From RYN-133 sp963754285 (GTDB lineage: Bacteria; Actinomycetota; Actinomycetes; Mycobacteriales; Jatrophihabitantaceae), in NCBI GenBank assembly GCA_963754285.1, contig CAVWFN010000007.1:1054001-1118000 (forward strand): a stretch of 64,000 nucleotides of DNA, written 5' to 3'. The notes under the pieces are model-generated. The model was not told the origin of the DNA. It saw only the letters and a program-made list of their open reading frames with translations, and did not search any database. How positions within the stretch are numbered: the first letter of the stretch is position 1; every line of letters begins with the position of its first letter. This document shows positions 8,458 to 17,179 of the stretch, piece by piece. A program made the position numbers and the translations under genes.

Positions 8458-9675
8458 GTGCCCGACACCGCTCCCCGTGCCCTGCTGCTGGAACAGATCC
8501 ACCCTGACGCGCAGGCACTGCTGCGCTCGGCCGGTTTCGACGTCGAGATCCGCTCGGGGGCGCTGGACGAGCACGAGCTGATCGACGCGCTCGAGGGCGT
8601 CGAACTGCTCGGCATCCGATCGAAGACCCACGTCACCGAACGCGTTCTCGAAGCCGCGGGCAGTCTCGTGGCCATCGGCGCGTTCTGCATCGGCACGAAC
8701 CAGATCGACCTCGACAGCGCCTGCGAGCGCGGCGTCACCGTGTTCAATGCACCGTTCTCGAACACCCGCTCGGTCGTCGAGCTCGCAATCGCCGAGATCA
8801 TCTCGATGACACGCCGGCTCACCGAGAAGAACGAGCTCATGCACGACGGCGTGTGGGACAAGTCCGCCGACGGCGCTCACGAAGTGCGCGGTCAGACCCT
8901 CGGCATCGTCGGCTACGGCAACATCGGCACCCAGCTGTCCGTGCTGGCCGAGAACCTCGGCATGAAGGTGATCTTCTTCGACACCGCGGACCGGCTCTCG
9001 CTGGGCAACGCCCGCAGCTGCGGATCGTTGAGCGAACTGCTCGGCGAGGCCGACGTCGTCACGCTGCACGTCGACGGCCGCGCGTCCAACCACAGCATGT
9101 TCGGTGAGGCGGAGTTCGCCCGCATGAAGCCGGGGGCGCTGTTCCTGAACCTGTCGCGCGGATTCGTGGTCGACTACGCCGCGCTGCGCTCGCGGATCGA
9201 GACAGGCGCGATCGCCGGCGCCGCTGTCGACGTGTTTCCCGTGGAACCCAAAATGCGCGGCGAGGAGTTCGTCTCGGAGCTGCGCGGGCTGCCCAATGTC
9301 ATCCTCACGCCGCACATCGGCGGGTCGACCGAGGAGGCACAGCAGGACATCGGCCGGTTCGTCGCGGGCAAGCTGCGTGACTTCGTCCTCGACGGCACCA
9401 CCGCGATGAGCGTCAACCTGCCGGGGCTCGCCCTGCCGCAGCCGCCGGACACCGACCGGATCATCCTCATCCACCGCAACGTCCCGGGCGTCATGGCGAC
9501 GGTCAACCAGGTCTTCGCCGACCACAAGGCCAACGTCGAGGCGCAATTGCTCGGTACGCGCGGCGAGTTCGGCTACGTTGTCACCGACACGAGCGCGGCG
9601 ATCACGGACGAGATGCTGGCTCAGTTGCGTGAACTACCGGAGACAGTCCGGTTGCGGGTGCCGAACCGGCGGTGA
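8458..9675 (+). CDS. serA: D-3-phosphoglycerate dehydrogenase (ACT-domain type)
   Basis: A 405-aa D-2-hydroxyacid dehydrogenase. It has an NAD-binding GYGNIG motif in GIVGYGNIGTQ (about residue 155), the substrate-binding region around TRSVVELAIAEI, catalytic-type blocks LNLSRGFVVD and VDVFPVEP, and the active-site His in TPHIGGSTEEAQ. A C-terminal ACT-like domain of about 75 residues begins near DRIILIHRNVPGVMA. This is the E. coli SerA-like architecture that gives serine feedback control. It commits 3-phosphoglycerate to serine synthesis. GTG start at 8458. Confidence 0.9.
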   Translation: MPDTAPRALLLEQIHPDAQALLRSAGFDVEIRSGALDEHELIDALEGVELLGIRSKTHVTERVLEAAGSLVAIGAFCIGTNQIDLDSACERGVTVFNAPFSNTRSVVELAIAEIISMTRRLTEKNELMHDGVWDKSADGAHEVRGQTLGIVGYGNIGTQLSVLAENLGMKVIFFDTADRLSLGNARSCGSLSELLGEADVVTLHVDGRASNHSMFGEAEFARMKPGALFLNLSRGFVVDYAALRSRIETGAIAGAAVDVFPVEPKMRGEEFVSELRGLPNVILTPHIGGSTEEAQQDIGRFVAGKLRDFVLDGTTAMSVNLPGLALPQPPDTDRIILIHRNVPGVMATVNQVFADHKANVEAQLLGTRGEFGYVVTDTSAAITDEMLAQLRELPETVRLRVPNRR

Positions 9676-9778
9676 TCTTCCCGCCGCGCTTGCTTATGCG
9701 GATTTCACAAGGCATCGTGGACGGCGCGGGAATTGATCACTGCGGGGAATTGGCCTTGTAGACCCCACGGAGATCTCG

Positions 9779-10456
9779 ATGCACCGACTGCTCGCCCTGT
9801 TCAGCACCATCGCCGTCCTCGCCGGCGTTCTTGTGATAGCCAGCCCCGTCGCCGCCTCGGCCACCGTCCCGCGTGCGCCACGGGCCTTCACCGCCACCAT
9901 CGAGGACTACACCCCCTACGTCCCGCAGGACTCGTGCGACTCGCGTCCCAAGAAGGGGACGATGCTGCTGGCCCACCTGCTGACCCGCACCTACAAGGGC
10001 ACCACGTTCGGCACCTACCGGCCCTGTGACGGCTCGGTCAGCGAGCACCACGACGGCCGCGCGATCGACTGGATGGTCTCGAGCCGCAACCCCACGCAGC
10101 ACGCCATGGGCCACGCCTTCTGGGTGTGGCTGCTGTCGACCGACAAGTTCGGCAACAAATACGCCATGGCCCGCCGGCTCGGCGTCATGTACATCATCTT
10201 CAACAGCCGGATCTGGGGCATGTGGGACCAGAAGTGGGAGGAGTACGACGGCTGCCAGACCAAGTACAAGGCCCGCAAGTACGACAACCAGTGCCATCGC
10301 ACCCACATGCACATCTCGCTGTCGTGGAACGGCGCGCGGGCGCTCACCTCGTTCTGGACGGGCAACGTCTACCGCACCGACTACGGCCCGTGCGTGCCCA
10401 AGCACAAGAAGTACGCGCCGCGCTGGAGCCACCGCAACTTCACGCCGTGTTCCTGA
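9779..10456 (+). CDS. Secreted peptidase-fold protein (DD-carboxypeptidase/hedgehog-like zinc site)
   Basis: A 225-aa exported protein with a signal peptide cleaved near ASA at about residue 28. The zinc-site pattern of the M15/hedgehog fold is visible: His90 and Asp97 in SEHHDGRAID, and His176/His178 in HRTHMHIS. Six cysteines suggest disulfides. Related actinobacterial proteins are annotated as ARB_07466-like or extensin-like C-terminal domain proteins. A cell-wall hydrolase role is inferred from the fold. No neighbour gives further context. Confidence 0.78.
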   Translation: MHRLLALFSTIAVLAGVLVIASPVAASATVPRAPRAFTATIEDYTPYVPQDSCDSRPKKGTMLLAHLLTRTYKGTTFGTYRPCDGSVSEHHDGRAIDWMVSSRNPTQHAMGHAFWVWLLSTDKFGNKYAMARRLGVMYIIFNSRIWGMWDQKWEEYDGCQTKYKARKYDNQCHRTHMHISLSWNGARALTSFWTGNVYRTDYGPCVPKHKKYAPRWSHRNFTPCS

Positions 10457-10669
10457 CCGCCTGATTCGCCCTGGTCTCCCCCGCTCGCTGCGCTCGGGGG
10501 ATCCTGCGGCCGAAAGCGCAAGCTCGCTTCGCTCGCGCGCTGGCGGTGCCCGAAACCGAACCAGCTCGCCCAAGGGGCTCGCCGGTTTGTTCCGGGCTCG
10601 TCGGAAAAGGGCGTCGGATCGGTGTGAGCGCAGCGCCGTTGCCGGGAATCCTGTGTGTGCTTGCGTCGG

Positions 10670-10683
10670 TTACCGATGGGTAA
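10670..10683. promoter_or_regulatory. Upstream TetR-type operator of acyl-CoA dehydrogenase gene
   Basis: TTACC-GATG-GGTAA is a 5-bp inverted repeat with a 4-nt centre, the same plan as the operator 25 bp downstream. It overlaps a TAATAT hexamer that could be the -10 element. Confidence 0.5.
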
Positions 10684-10692
10684 TATCCTGGG

Positions 10693-10710
10693 AGTTACTC
10701 ATCAGTAACT
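10693..10710. promoter_or_regulatory. Downstream TetR-type operator of acyl-CoA dehydrogenase gene
   Basis: AGTTACTCATCAGTAACT is a perfect 7-4-7 inverted repeat lying 37 bp before the ATG. Such TTACT-N4-AGTAA sites are typical of TetR-family regulators of fatty-acid metabolism. The regulator gene is not adjacent. Confidence 0.6.
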
Positions 10711-10746
10711 TAGCTGCAGAATCTTCGATACGGGAGCGCAACGGCG

Positions 10747-12588
10747 ATGGGCCACTACAAGAGCAACGTCCGCGACATCGAGTTCAACCTGTTCGAGGTC
10801 TTCGGCACCGACGCCGTCCTCGAGAAGGAGCCGTTCGCCGACCTGGACGAGGACACCGCCCGCGGCATCATCGCCGAGGTCGCCAAGCTGGCCGAGGGCC
10901 CGCTCGCGGCGTCGTTCGCCGACGCCGACCGCAACCCGCCGGTGTACGACCCGGACACGTACTCGGTGACGATGCCCGAGTCGTTCGCCAAGTCGTTCAA
11001 GGCGCTGCACGACAGCGAGTGGTGGCGCACCGAGACCCTGCCCGAGCTCGGCGGCCAGCTGGTCCCGCGCACGCTCGTGTGGGCGATCGCCGAGCAGGTG
11101 CTCGGCGCCAACCCGGCGCTGCACATGTACATGGCCGGCGCGCCGTTCGCCGGCATCCTCTACCGCAACGGCAACGAGACCCAGAAGAAGATGGCCCAGC
11201 GCATGATCGACCGCGGCTGGGGCGCGACGATGGTGCTCACCGAGCCCGACGCGGGTTCGGACGTGGGCGCCGGGCGCACCAAGGCGGTCGAGCAGCCTGA
11301 CGGCACCTGGCACATCGAGGGCGTCAAGCGCTTCATCACCTCCGGCGAGCAGGACATGACCGAGAACATCGTCCACCTCGTGCTCGCCCGTCCCGAGGGG
11401 GCCGGACCGGGCACCAAGGGGCTGTCGCTGTTCGTCGTCCCGAAGTTCCACTTCGACCCCGAGACCGGCGAGCTGGGCGAGCGCAACGGCGCCTTCGTCA
11501 CCAACGTCGAGCACAAGATGGGTCTCAAGGCGTCGACCACCTGCGAGGTCCGCTTCGGCGAGATCGACAACATCCCCGCCGTCGGCTGGCTCGTCGGCGA
11601 CGTGCACCAGGGCATCGCGCAGATGTTCCAGGTCATCGAGCACGCCCGGATGATGGTCGGCACGAAGGCCATCGCGACCCTGTCGACCGGTTACCTCAAC
11701 GCGCTCGACTACGCCAAGAACCGCGTGCAGTCGGCCGACCTCACCCAGGCCGCCGACAAGAGCGCGCCCCGCGTGACGATCATCAACCACCCTGACGTGC
11801 GCCGCAGCCTGATGCTGAACAAGGCCTACGCCGAGGGGCTGCGCGCGCTCGTCTACTACACCGCCACCGTCCAGGACCGGATCCTGATCGCCGAGACGGC
11901 TGGGGACGAGCCGGACGCCACCGATCTCGCGATCAACGATCTGCTCCTGCCGATCGTCAAGGGTGCCGGGTCGGAGCGTTCCTACGACCAGCTCGCCCAG
12001 GCACTGCAGACCTTCGGCGGCTCGGGCTACCTGCAGGACTACCCGCTCGAGCAGTACATCCGCGACGCGAAGATCGACACGCTCTACGAGGGCACGACCG
12101 CGATCCAGGCGCAGGACTTCTTCTTCCGCAAGATCGTGAAGAACAAGGGTGCCGCGCTGGGTGCGCTGTCGGCCGAGATCACCGAGTTCCTCTCCTCGCT
12201 GGAGGACGAGTCGCGACTGAAGGAAGAGCGGGCCGCACTGCAGAAGGGCCTCGAAGACTTCGGCGGCATCGTCGCAGCGATGTTCGGCCAGCTCATGAGC
12301 GGCCAGGACGACGTGCGCAACGTCTACAAGGTCGGCCAGAACGCCACGCGGCTGCTGCTGTCGGCCGGTGACCTGATGGTCGGCTACCTGTTGCTGCGTC
12401 AGGCGCACGTCGCGTTGCAGAAGTTGGACGCGAACGGCGTCTCGGTCGCTGACCGGGCCTTCTACGAGGGCAAGCCGGCAGTCGCACGCTTCTTCGCGAC
12501 GACCGTGCTGCCCGAGCTCAGCGCCCGCCGCCAGGTCGCCGAGGCGATGGACAACGCTCTGATGGACGTCGCGGAAGAGTCGTTCTGA
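10747..12588 (+). CDS. fadE5: Acyl-CoA dehydrogenase, FadE5-like
   Basis: A 613-aa long-form acyl-CoA dehydrogenase. The N-terminus MGHYKSNVRDIEFNLFEVFG closely resembles mycobacterial FadE5. The flavin- and substrate-binding blocks LTEPDAGSDVG (about residue 164) and KRFITSGEQDMTEN are present. The C-terminal helical domain holds LQTFGGSGYLQDYPLEQYIRD and YEGTTAIQAQDF. The enzyme introduces the trans-2 double bond in acyl-CoA beta-oxidation, and family members take broad chain lengths. It is a single-gene unit behind two operators. Confidence 0.92.
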   Translation: MGHYKSNVRDIEFNLFEVFGTDAVLEKEPFADLDEDTARGIIAEVAKLAEGPLAASFADADRNPPVYDPDTYSVTMPESFAKSFKALHDSEWWRTETLPELGGQLVPRTLVWAIAEQVLGANPALHMYMAGAPFAGILYRNGNETQKKMAQRMIDRGWGATMVLTEPDAGSDVGAGRTKAVEQPDGTWHIEGVKRFITSGEQDMTENIVHLVLARPEGAGPGTKGLSLFVVPKFHFDPETGELGERNGAFVTNVEHKMGLKASTTCEVRFGEIDNIPAVGWLVGDVHQGIAQMFQVIEHARMMVGTKAIATLSTGYLNALDYAKNRVQSADLTQAADKSAPRVTIINHPDVRRSLMLNKAYAEGLRALVYYTATVQDRILIAETAGDEPDATDLAINDLLLPIVKGAGSERSYDQLAQALQTFGGSGYLQDYPLEQYIRDAKIDTLYEGTTAIQAQDFFFRKIVKNKGAALGALSAEITEFLSSLEDESRLKEERAALQKGLEDFGGIVAAMFGQLMSGQDDVRNVYKVGQNATRLLLSAGDLMVGYLLLRQAHVALQKLDANGVSVADRAFYEGKPAVARFFATTVLPELSARRQVAEAMDNALMDVAEESF

Positions 12589-12645
12589 CGGGTCCTCGCG
12601 GGACGCTTTCCAGGCGATTTCGTGGGGTGTCTAGGCTCGTCTGTT

Positions 12646-13434
12646 GTGAGTGAGGCGCGCTGGATCGAACTCGATGGTGCGGTCAACGTCCGCGACGTCG
12701 CCGGCTTGCCGACGAGCGACGGACGCGCCGTGCGGCCGGGGCGGTTGATCCGCTCGGACAACCTGCAGGGCCTGTCAGCACGCGACGTCGATGTGCTCGT
12801 CGCGGACATCGGGGTGCGCTCGGTCGCCGATCTGCGCACCGGGGTCGAGGTCAAGCACGAAGGACCCGGTCCGCTGACCGAGGTCGACGACGTCGACATC
12901 GTCCACCTGTCGTTGCTGCCCGAGGCCGGTGACACGACCGACCTCGCGGCCGACGGCCGCGTCATCCTTCCGTGGGAGAAGCGAACGGACGACCAGACCG
13001 CCGCTCGCCGCGGGACCTCCGCGATCTACTTGCGCTACCTGGACGATCGCGCCGACTCGGTCATCGCCGCGCTCCGGCTGATCGCTGGGTCACCGGGTGC
13101 GACCATCGTGCACTGCGCGGCGGGCAAGGACCGGACCGGCACGGTGGTCGCGCTGGCCCTGGCCGAGGTGGGCGTCACGCGCGAGGCGATCGTCGCCGAC
13201 TACGCGCGGTCGGCCGAACGCATCGAGGCGATCTTCGACCGGCTGCGGGCGACGCGGACCTACGCGGCCGATCTCAGCGACACCGACGCCCGCCAGCACG
13301 CGCCGAAGGCGGCGACGATGGAGCGCCTGCTCGACGCGCTCGACGACGAGTTCGGCGGCCCGGCCGCATGGCTGCGTGCCCACGGCTGGACCGACGCCGA
13401 CGCAGCGGCCCTGCGCCACAAGCTCCTCGACTGA
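12646..13434 (+). CDS. Tyrosine/dual-specificity-type phosphatase (MptpB-like)
   Basis: A 262-aa protein of the bacterial tyrosine phosphatase family that includes Mycobacterium PtpB. It has NVRDVAGLPT near the N-terminus and the P-loop HCAAGKDRTG. The nucleophile is Cys157 and Arg163 completes CX5R; the Lys-Asp pair inside the loop is the family hallmark. The GTG at 12646 is preferred to one at 12622 because homology-like sequence starts at SEARWIELDGAVNVRD. No signal peptide is seen. Possible substrates include phosphotyrosine and phosphoinositides. Confidence 0.85.
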   Translation: MSEARWIELDGAVNVRDVAGLPTSDGRAVRPGRLIRSDNLQGLSARDVDVLVADIGVRSVADLRTGVEVKHEGPGPLTEVDDVDIVHLSLLPEAGDTTDLAADGRVILPWEKRTDDQTAARRGTSAIYLRYLDDRADSVIAALRLIAGSPGATIVHCAAGKDRTGTVVALALAEVGVTREAIVADYARSAERIEAIFDRLRATRTYAADLSDTDARQHAPKAATMERLLDALDDEFGGPAAWLRAHGWTDADAAALRHKLLD

Positions 13435-13453
13435 GGCCCTTCGGTGGGGATGG

Positions 13454-14948
13454 TCAGCCGCGCCAGTCGGGGACGGACGCGCCGGGCGCCCAGGTCGAGT
13501 GCGTACCGCTGCTGACCCGCTCCGGCAGCCGAACACGCACGATCGGTCCATCCGAGAGGCGTTGCGCATCGAAGACCAGGCATTCCGACAGGTCGCGGTT
13601 CACGTCGGACGTGATCGTGATCAGGTAGCCGTCGTCCTCGGCGTTCGATCCGATGCGCGGGGCCATCGCGGTCTCGCTGGCGAACACGCCGTCCTCGAGG
13701 TCGAAGCGCTCCTCGTGGCCAGTGACCACGTCGTGCTTGACGATGCCGCTGAACAGGAACCAACCCGGCACCGCACTCGCCGCGTAGCTGTAGCGGTACG
13801 CGCCGCCGGCGTGCTGCTGGTTGATCATGCCGAACTCGCTGACGGTGTCGGTGAGGCGTTCCTCCTTGACCAGGCCGGTGGTCAGGTTCAGCCGCCAGCG
13901 GTGCAGATGGGTCTGCAGTTGCTCGCTGTCGAGGAATCGGAACATCCGCTGGTACAGCGTCCCGCCGGACGAGCGAGGCTCCGGGTTGTCCTGGAAGAAC
14001 CCGTCGAGAACGATCTCGTCGCCGTCCTCATACGCGTTCACCCAGTGCAGGACGTAGGTCGGCTCGGCCTCGAACCACCGCACCTCGGACGTGTCGCCGC
14101 GCCGCGGGATGACCGCGAACCGCGACGGCAGCTCCGGGTGGAACCGCGCCGCGTACTTGCCGGCCGCCAGCCCACGCGGATCCCAGAACAGCGGCAGATC
14201 GTTGAGGACGGCGTAGTTCTCGGTGAACGCCATGTCGTGGGGCAGCCGCGGGCCGGGCAGCGGCACGTCGATGTAGTGCACGAGCTGGTCGGCCGCGTCG
14301 ACCACGCCGTAATGCAGGTACGGCGCGTCGGTCGAGTAGTTGAAGAACAGCAGCTCGCCGGTGCGGTCGTCGAGCTTCGGATGCGCGGACACACCGATTC
14401 CAGCGGGGAATGCTCCGTGCCAGGTCGCCTTGCCGAGAGTCTCGAGTGTCGTCGGGCTCAATCGGTAGAGATCGCCGCACTGATAGAAGCTCGTCAGCGC
14501 GACACCGTTGTGCATGACGACGTCGGTGCTCGACGCGTCCTTCATCCGGCGTGCGTGCACCCCAGCCCTGCTCGGACGGAGACGCCGCTGGATCCTCGGC
14601 GAGCCCGGCCCACAGCGGCCGGCCGGCGTCCTGCTCCGCGACGAAACCATCGGTGCGGACGAATCTGTTGCGGTAGAAGGCTTTTCCGTCGCGGAATCCG
14701 ACGGCGTGCACCATCGCGTCACCGTCGAACGGGTGGTAGATCTGCAGCGCCGGATGCACCGGATTCTCGGTGTTGCGCAAGTACACACCGTCGAGGTCAT
14801 CAGGAATCCTGCCGATGACCTCACAGTCGTCGACGTCGTAGGTCGCGCTGCGTTCGACGGTCTGCGGACGCCACGGACCCGTGCGATAAGGATGATCGTC
14901 GTCGGCAGGCAGCGTCGACAGCGCACGTCCGAGAACCTCGACGTCCAT
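13454..14948 (-). CDS. Carotenoid/stilbene cleavage oxygenase (one frame break)
   Basis: Non-haem iron oxygenase of the carotenoid cleavage family, 497 aa when one base is removed. The four iron-ligand histidine regions are present: GKATWHGAF, LPHDMAFTENY, VLHWVNAYEDGDE and SSGTHSTW. The N-terminal third (from the ATG at 14948) is in one frame, and the rest (RRMKDASSTDVV onward) is in the next. The switch lies between about 14543 and 14575. The total length is 3n+1, so a single extra base explains it. The ATG overlaps the thiolase stop (TGATG), making a two-gene unit. Substrates could be carotenoids, apocarotenoids or lignostilbenes. Confidence 0.8.
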
Positions 14949-16165
14949 CACGCGGCTCCGAGGACGAACGACGCCGTCGTGGTCGTGCTGCCACCGATGT
15001 TCAACGTCGCCACTGTGCTTGCGCCGTCGACCTGGTAGTCACCGGCCTGCGCAGTGACCTGCTTGTAGGCGTCGAGCACCATCCGCACTCCGGTTGCCCC
15101 GACCGGATGACCGACACCGATGAGCCCACCGCTCGGATTGATCGGGATGCGCCCGCCGACCGCGATCGAGCCGTCTTCGACCGCCTGCCACGACGCGCCC
15201 GGCGCGGTGATGCCGAAGTGGTCGATGGCGGCGTACTCGGTCATCGAGAAGCAGTCATGGGTTTCGATCGCGTCGAGGTCCGACACATCCGCGATGCGCG
15301 CGCGGGCGAACGCATCGAGGATCGTCTGGCGCACATGCGGCAGGACGTACGGCTCGTCGGCCGAGCGGTGGAACTTCTCGGCCAGCGGCAGCCCGACCGT
15401 GCGATGACCCCAGCCGAGGATCACCGCATGCGGACGTGCCGCGAGATCGGCTCGGCGCGCGAGGAATCGGTCGCTCACGACGACGAGGCCGGCCGCACCA
15501 TCGGTGACCTGACCGCAATCGGTGCGGCGCACCCGTCCTTCGATCGACGGGTTGGCGGTGTCGTCATCGGTGAAGCTGGCCTCGGTGAACGTCCAGTCAC
15601 GTGTCTGCGCGTTCGCATTCTTGCGCGCATTCGCGATGTTCAGGGCAGCAATGGCGTGGACGTGCGCGTCGTCCAACCCGTAGCGGCGGTCGTACTCCTC
15701 GGCGAGGCGATCGAACATGTACGGCCACATGTAGCGGGCCTCGGTGCCCTCGCGACCGACATAGGCCGCGGCACCGAGGTGCTGGGCGGCAAGATCGCCG
15801 GGCACATTGCGTTCGATCTCGGCGCCGACCACGAGCGCGACGTCGTAACGTCCCGCTTCGAGCTCGGCCGTTGCCGCCAGCAGCGCCATCGACCCCGACG
15901 CACAGGCGGCCTCGTGGCGCACCGCAGGGACGCCCCACAGCCGCGGCGCAACGGTCGCCGGCATGGCACCCAGGTGTCCCTGCCCGGTGAACAGCTGACC
16001 GAACGCGTTGCCCACGTGGACGACCTCGACCTCGCCGGCGTGGACACCTGCGGCGTCGAGCGTCGCCTGCACGGTGTCGGCGAACAGGTCGGTGAAGTCG
16101 CCGCCCTCACGGGTGAGATTGCGCGCGAAGTCCGTCTGGTGCCCGCCTAGCACCGCCACTGCCAT
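14948..16165 (-). CDS. Thiolase-family acyltransferase (SCP-x/acetyl-CoA acetyltransferase type)
   Basis: A 405-aa thiolase. The catalytic Cys88 sits in HEAACASGSMA, the first His in IETHDCFSMTEYAA, and the C-terminal block is GLIGVGHPVGATGVRM. This is the SCP-x-like subgroup used in degradation of branched lipids, steroids and other non-standard acyl-CoAs. The ATG at 16165 begins MAVAVLGGHQTDFARN, the usual start of the family; the frame upstream runs into the divergent regulator. It is translationally coupled to the carotenoid-oxygenase gene. Confidence 0.88.
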   Translation of the reverse strand: MAVAVLGGHQTDFARNLTREGGDFTDLFADTVQATLDAAGVHAGEVEVVHVGNAFGQLFTGQGHLGAMPATVAPRLWGVPAVRHEAACASGSMALLAATAELEAGRYDVALVVGAEIERNVPGDLAAQHLGAAAYVGREGTEARYMWPYMFDRLAEEYDRRYGLDDAHVHAIAALNIANARKNANAQTRDWTFTEASFTDDDTANPSIEGRVRRTDCGQVTDGAAGLVVVSDRFLARRADLAARPHAVILGWGHRTVGLPLAEKFHRSADEPYVLPHVRQTILDAFARARIADVSDLDAIETHDCFSMTEYAAIDHFGITAPGASWQAVEDGSIAVGGRIPINPSGGLIGVGHPVGATGVRMVLDAYKQVTAQAGDYQVDGASTVATLNIGGSTTTTASFVLGAA

Positions 16166-16261
16166 GACTCCTTGGTACGCGTGCGCTCGGACCCCCGTCA
16201 ATGATCGCCCACGCGTAGGGTGGGCGATCGTGCGCTTTCGTGCCGCGACGAGAGGACGGGT

Positions 16262-17176
16262 GTGAGCGACCTCGAGGCCGGCGGACCCAACTCGATCGCG
16301 GTCAGCACCGGCCTGATCGGTGACGAGTGGACACTGTGGATCGTCGGCAAGGCGTTCGAGTTCGGCACCACCCAGTACAGCGAGTGGCTGCGAGCCGGCA
16401 CGATCTCGACCTCGGTGCTGACGAACCGGCTGTCGCGCCTCGTCGCTGCCGGGGTGCTGGACCGCGTGCAGTACCAGGACGCCCCCGCCCGCTTCGAGTA
16501 CCGGCTCACGACGCGTGGCTTCGAGCTCTGGCCCGTCCTGGTCAGCATCTGGTCGTGGGAGCGGGAGTGGGTGCCGGCCGACGCGTCCCGGCTGCCCGAC
16601 CTGCGCCATGCAGACTGCGCGGCCGACCTGCGCGTGGTCCTGACGTGCGCGGCGTGCGGCAGAGCGGCTCCGCCGCGCGAGGTGGCGGCACAGTTCGGGC
16701 CGAGCGGGACGTGGGAGCGCAGCGTGCCGCCGGCGACGACGCGCCGTCGCCCGCGCGGCGGCGGCCGTCCGGCCGAGCTCGTCAACGAGACGATGGCGCT
16801 GCTCGGCAGCCGCTGGTCGGCGACCGTGCTCGGTGCCTGCTTTCGGGGCGCGACGCGGTTCAGCCAGTTCGAGGAGAACCTCAGCGCCCCGCCGGCCGTG
16901 ATTGCCGACCGGCTGCGGGCCTTCACGGCGCTCGGCGTGCTGCAGCAGCGCGACACGACCTACCGGCTCACGGACAAGGGACGCGACTTCTTCCCCGTTA
17001 TCGTCACCGTCATGAACTGGGGAGCGCGCTGGTTCCCCTCGCCCGAGGGGCCGGCCGTCGTGTTGACGCACAGCTGTGGCGCGGAGTTCGTCCCGCGGCT
17101 GTGCTGCGAGAACTGCGGCGTGAAGTTGCGCGGAACCGACATCGATCCCGTCGGCACCGCCCGCGCGGTGGGCTGA
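16262..17176 (+). CDS. Tandem HxlR-like winged-helix regulator
   Basis: A 304-aa protein with two HxlR-type winged helices in one chain. The first is at about residues 10-100 (GDEWTLWIVGKAFEFGTTQYSEW, then LTNRLSRLVAAGVL). The second is at about 175-265 (LGSRWSATVLGACFRGATRFSQF, then IADRLRAFTALGVL). A Cys-rich patch (CAACGRAAPP) follows the first and another (CCENCG) ends the protein, possibly metal-binding. HxlR proteins are normally single-domain dimers, so this is a covalent pseudo-dimer. It is divergent from the thiolase and only 3 bp before the acyl-CoA ligase, so it probably controls this catabolic block. Confidence 0.82.
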   Translation: MSDLEAGGPNSIAVSTGLIGDEWTLWIVGKAFEFGTTQYSEWLRAGTISTSVLTNRLSRLVAAGVLDRVQYQDAPARFEYRLTTRGFELWPVLVSIWSWEREWVPADASRLPDLRHADCAADLRVVLTCAACGRAAPPREVAAQFGPSGTWERSVPPATTRRRPRGGGRPAELVNETMALLGSRWSATVLGACFRGATRFSQFEENLSAPPAVIADRLRAFTALGVLQQRDTTYRLTDKGRDFFPVIVTVMNWGARWFPSPEGPAVVLTHSCGAEFVPRLCCENCGVKLRGTDIDPVGTARAVG

Positions 17177-17179
17177 GCC

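Larger units (their letters stand above)
10457..10746. other. 290-bp gene-free region with hairpins and promoter
   Basis: No convincing gene. The first 130 bp is rich in self-complementary sequence: CCCCCG at 10487 pairs imperfectly with the CGGGGG that follows, and GCTCGCTTCGCTCG at 10522-10535 recurs inverted at 42473-42486. These could end transcription of the upstream gene. The last 80 bp is less GC-rich and holds two inverted-repeat operators and a TAATAT -10-like hexamer for the acyl-CoA dehydrogenase. Confidence 0.6.
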
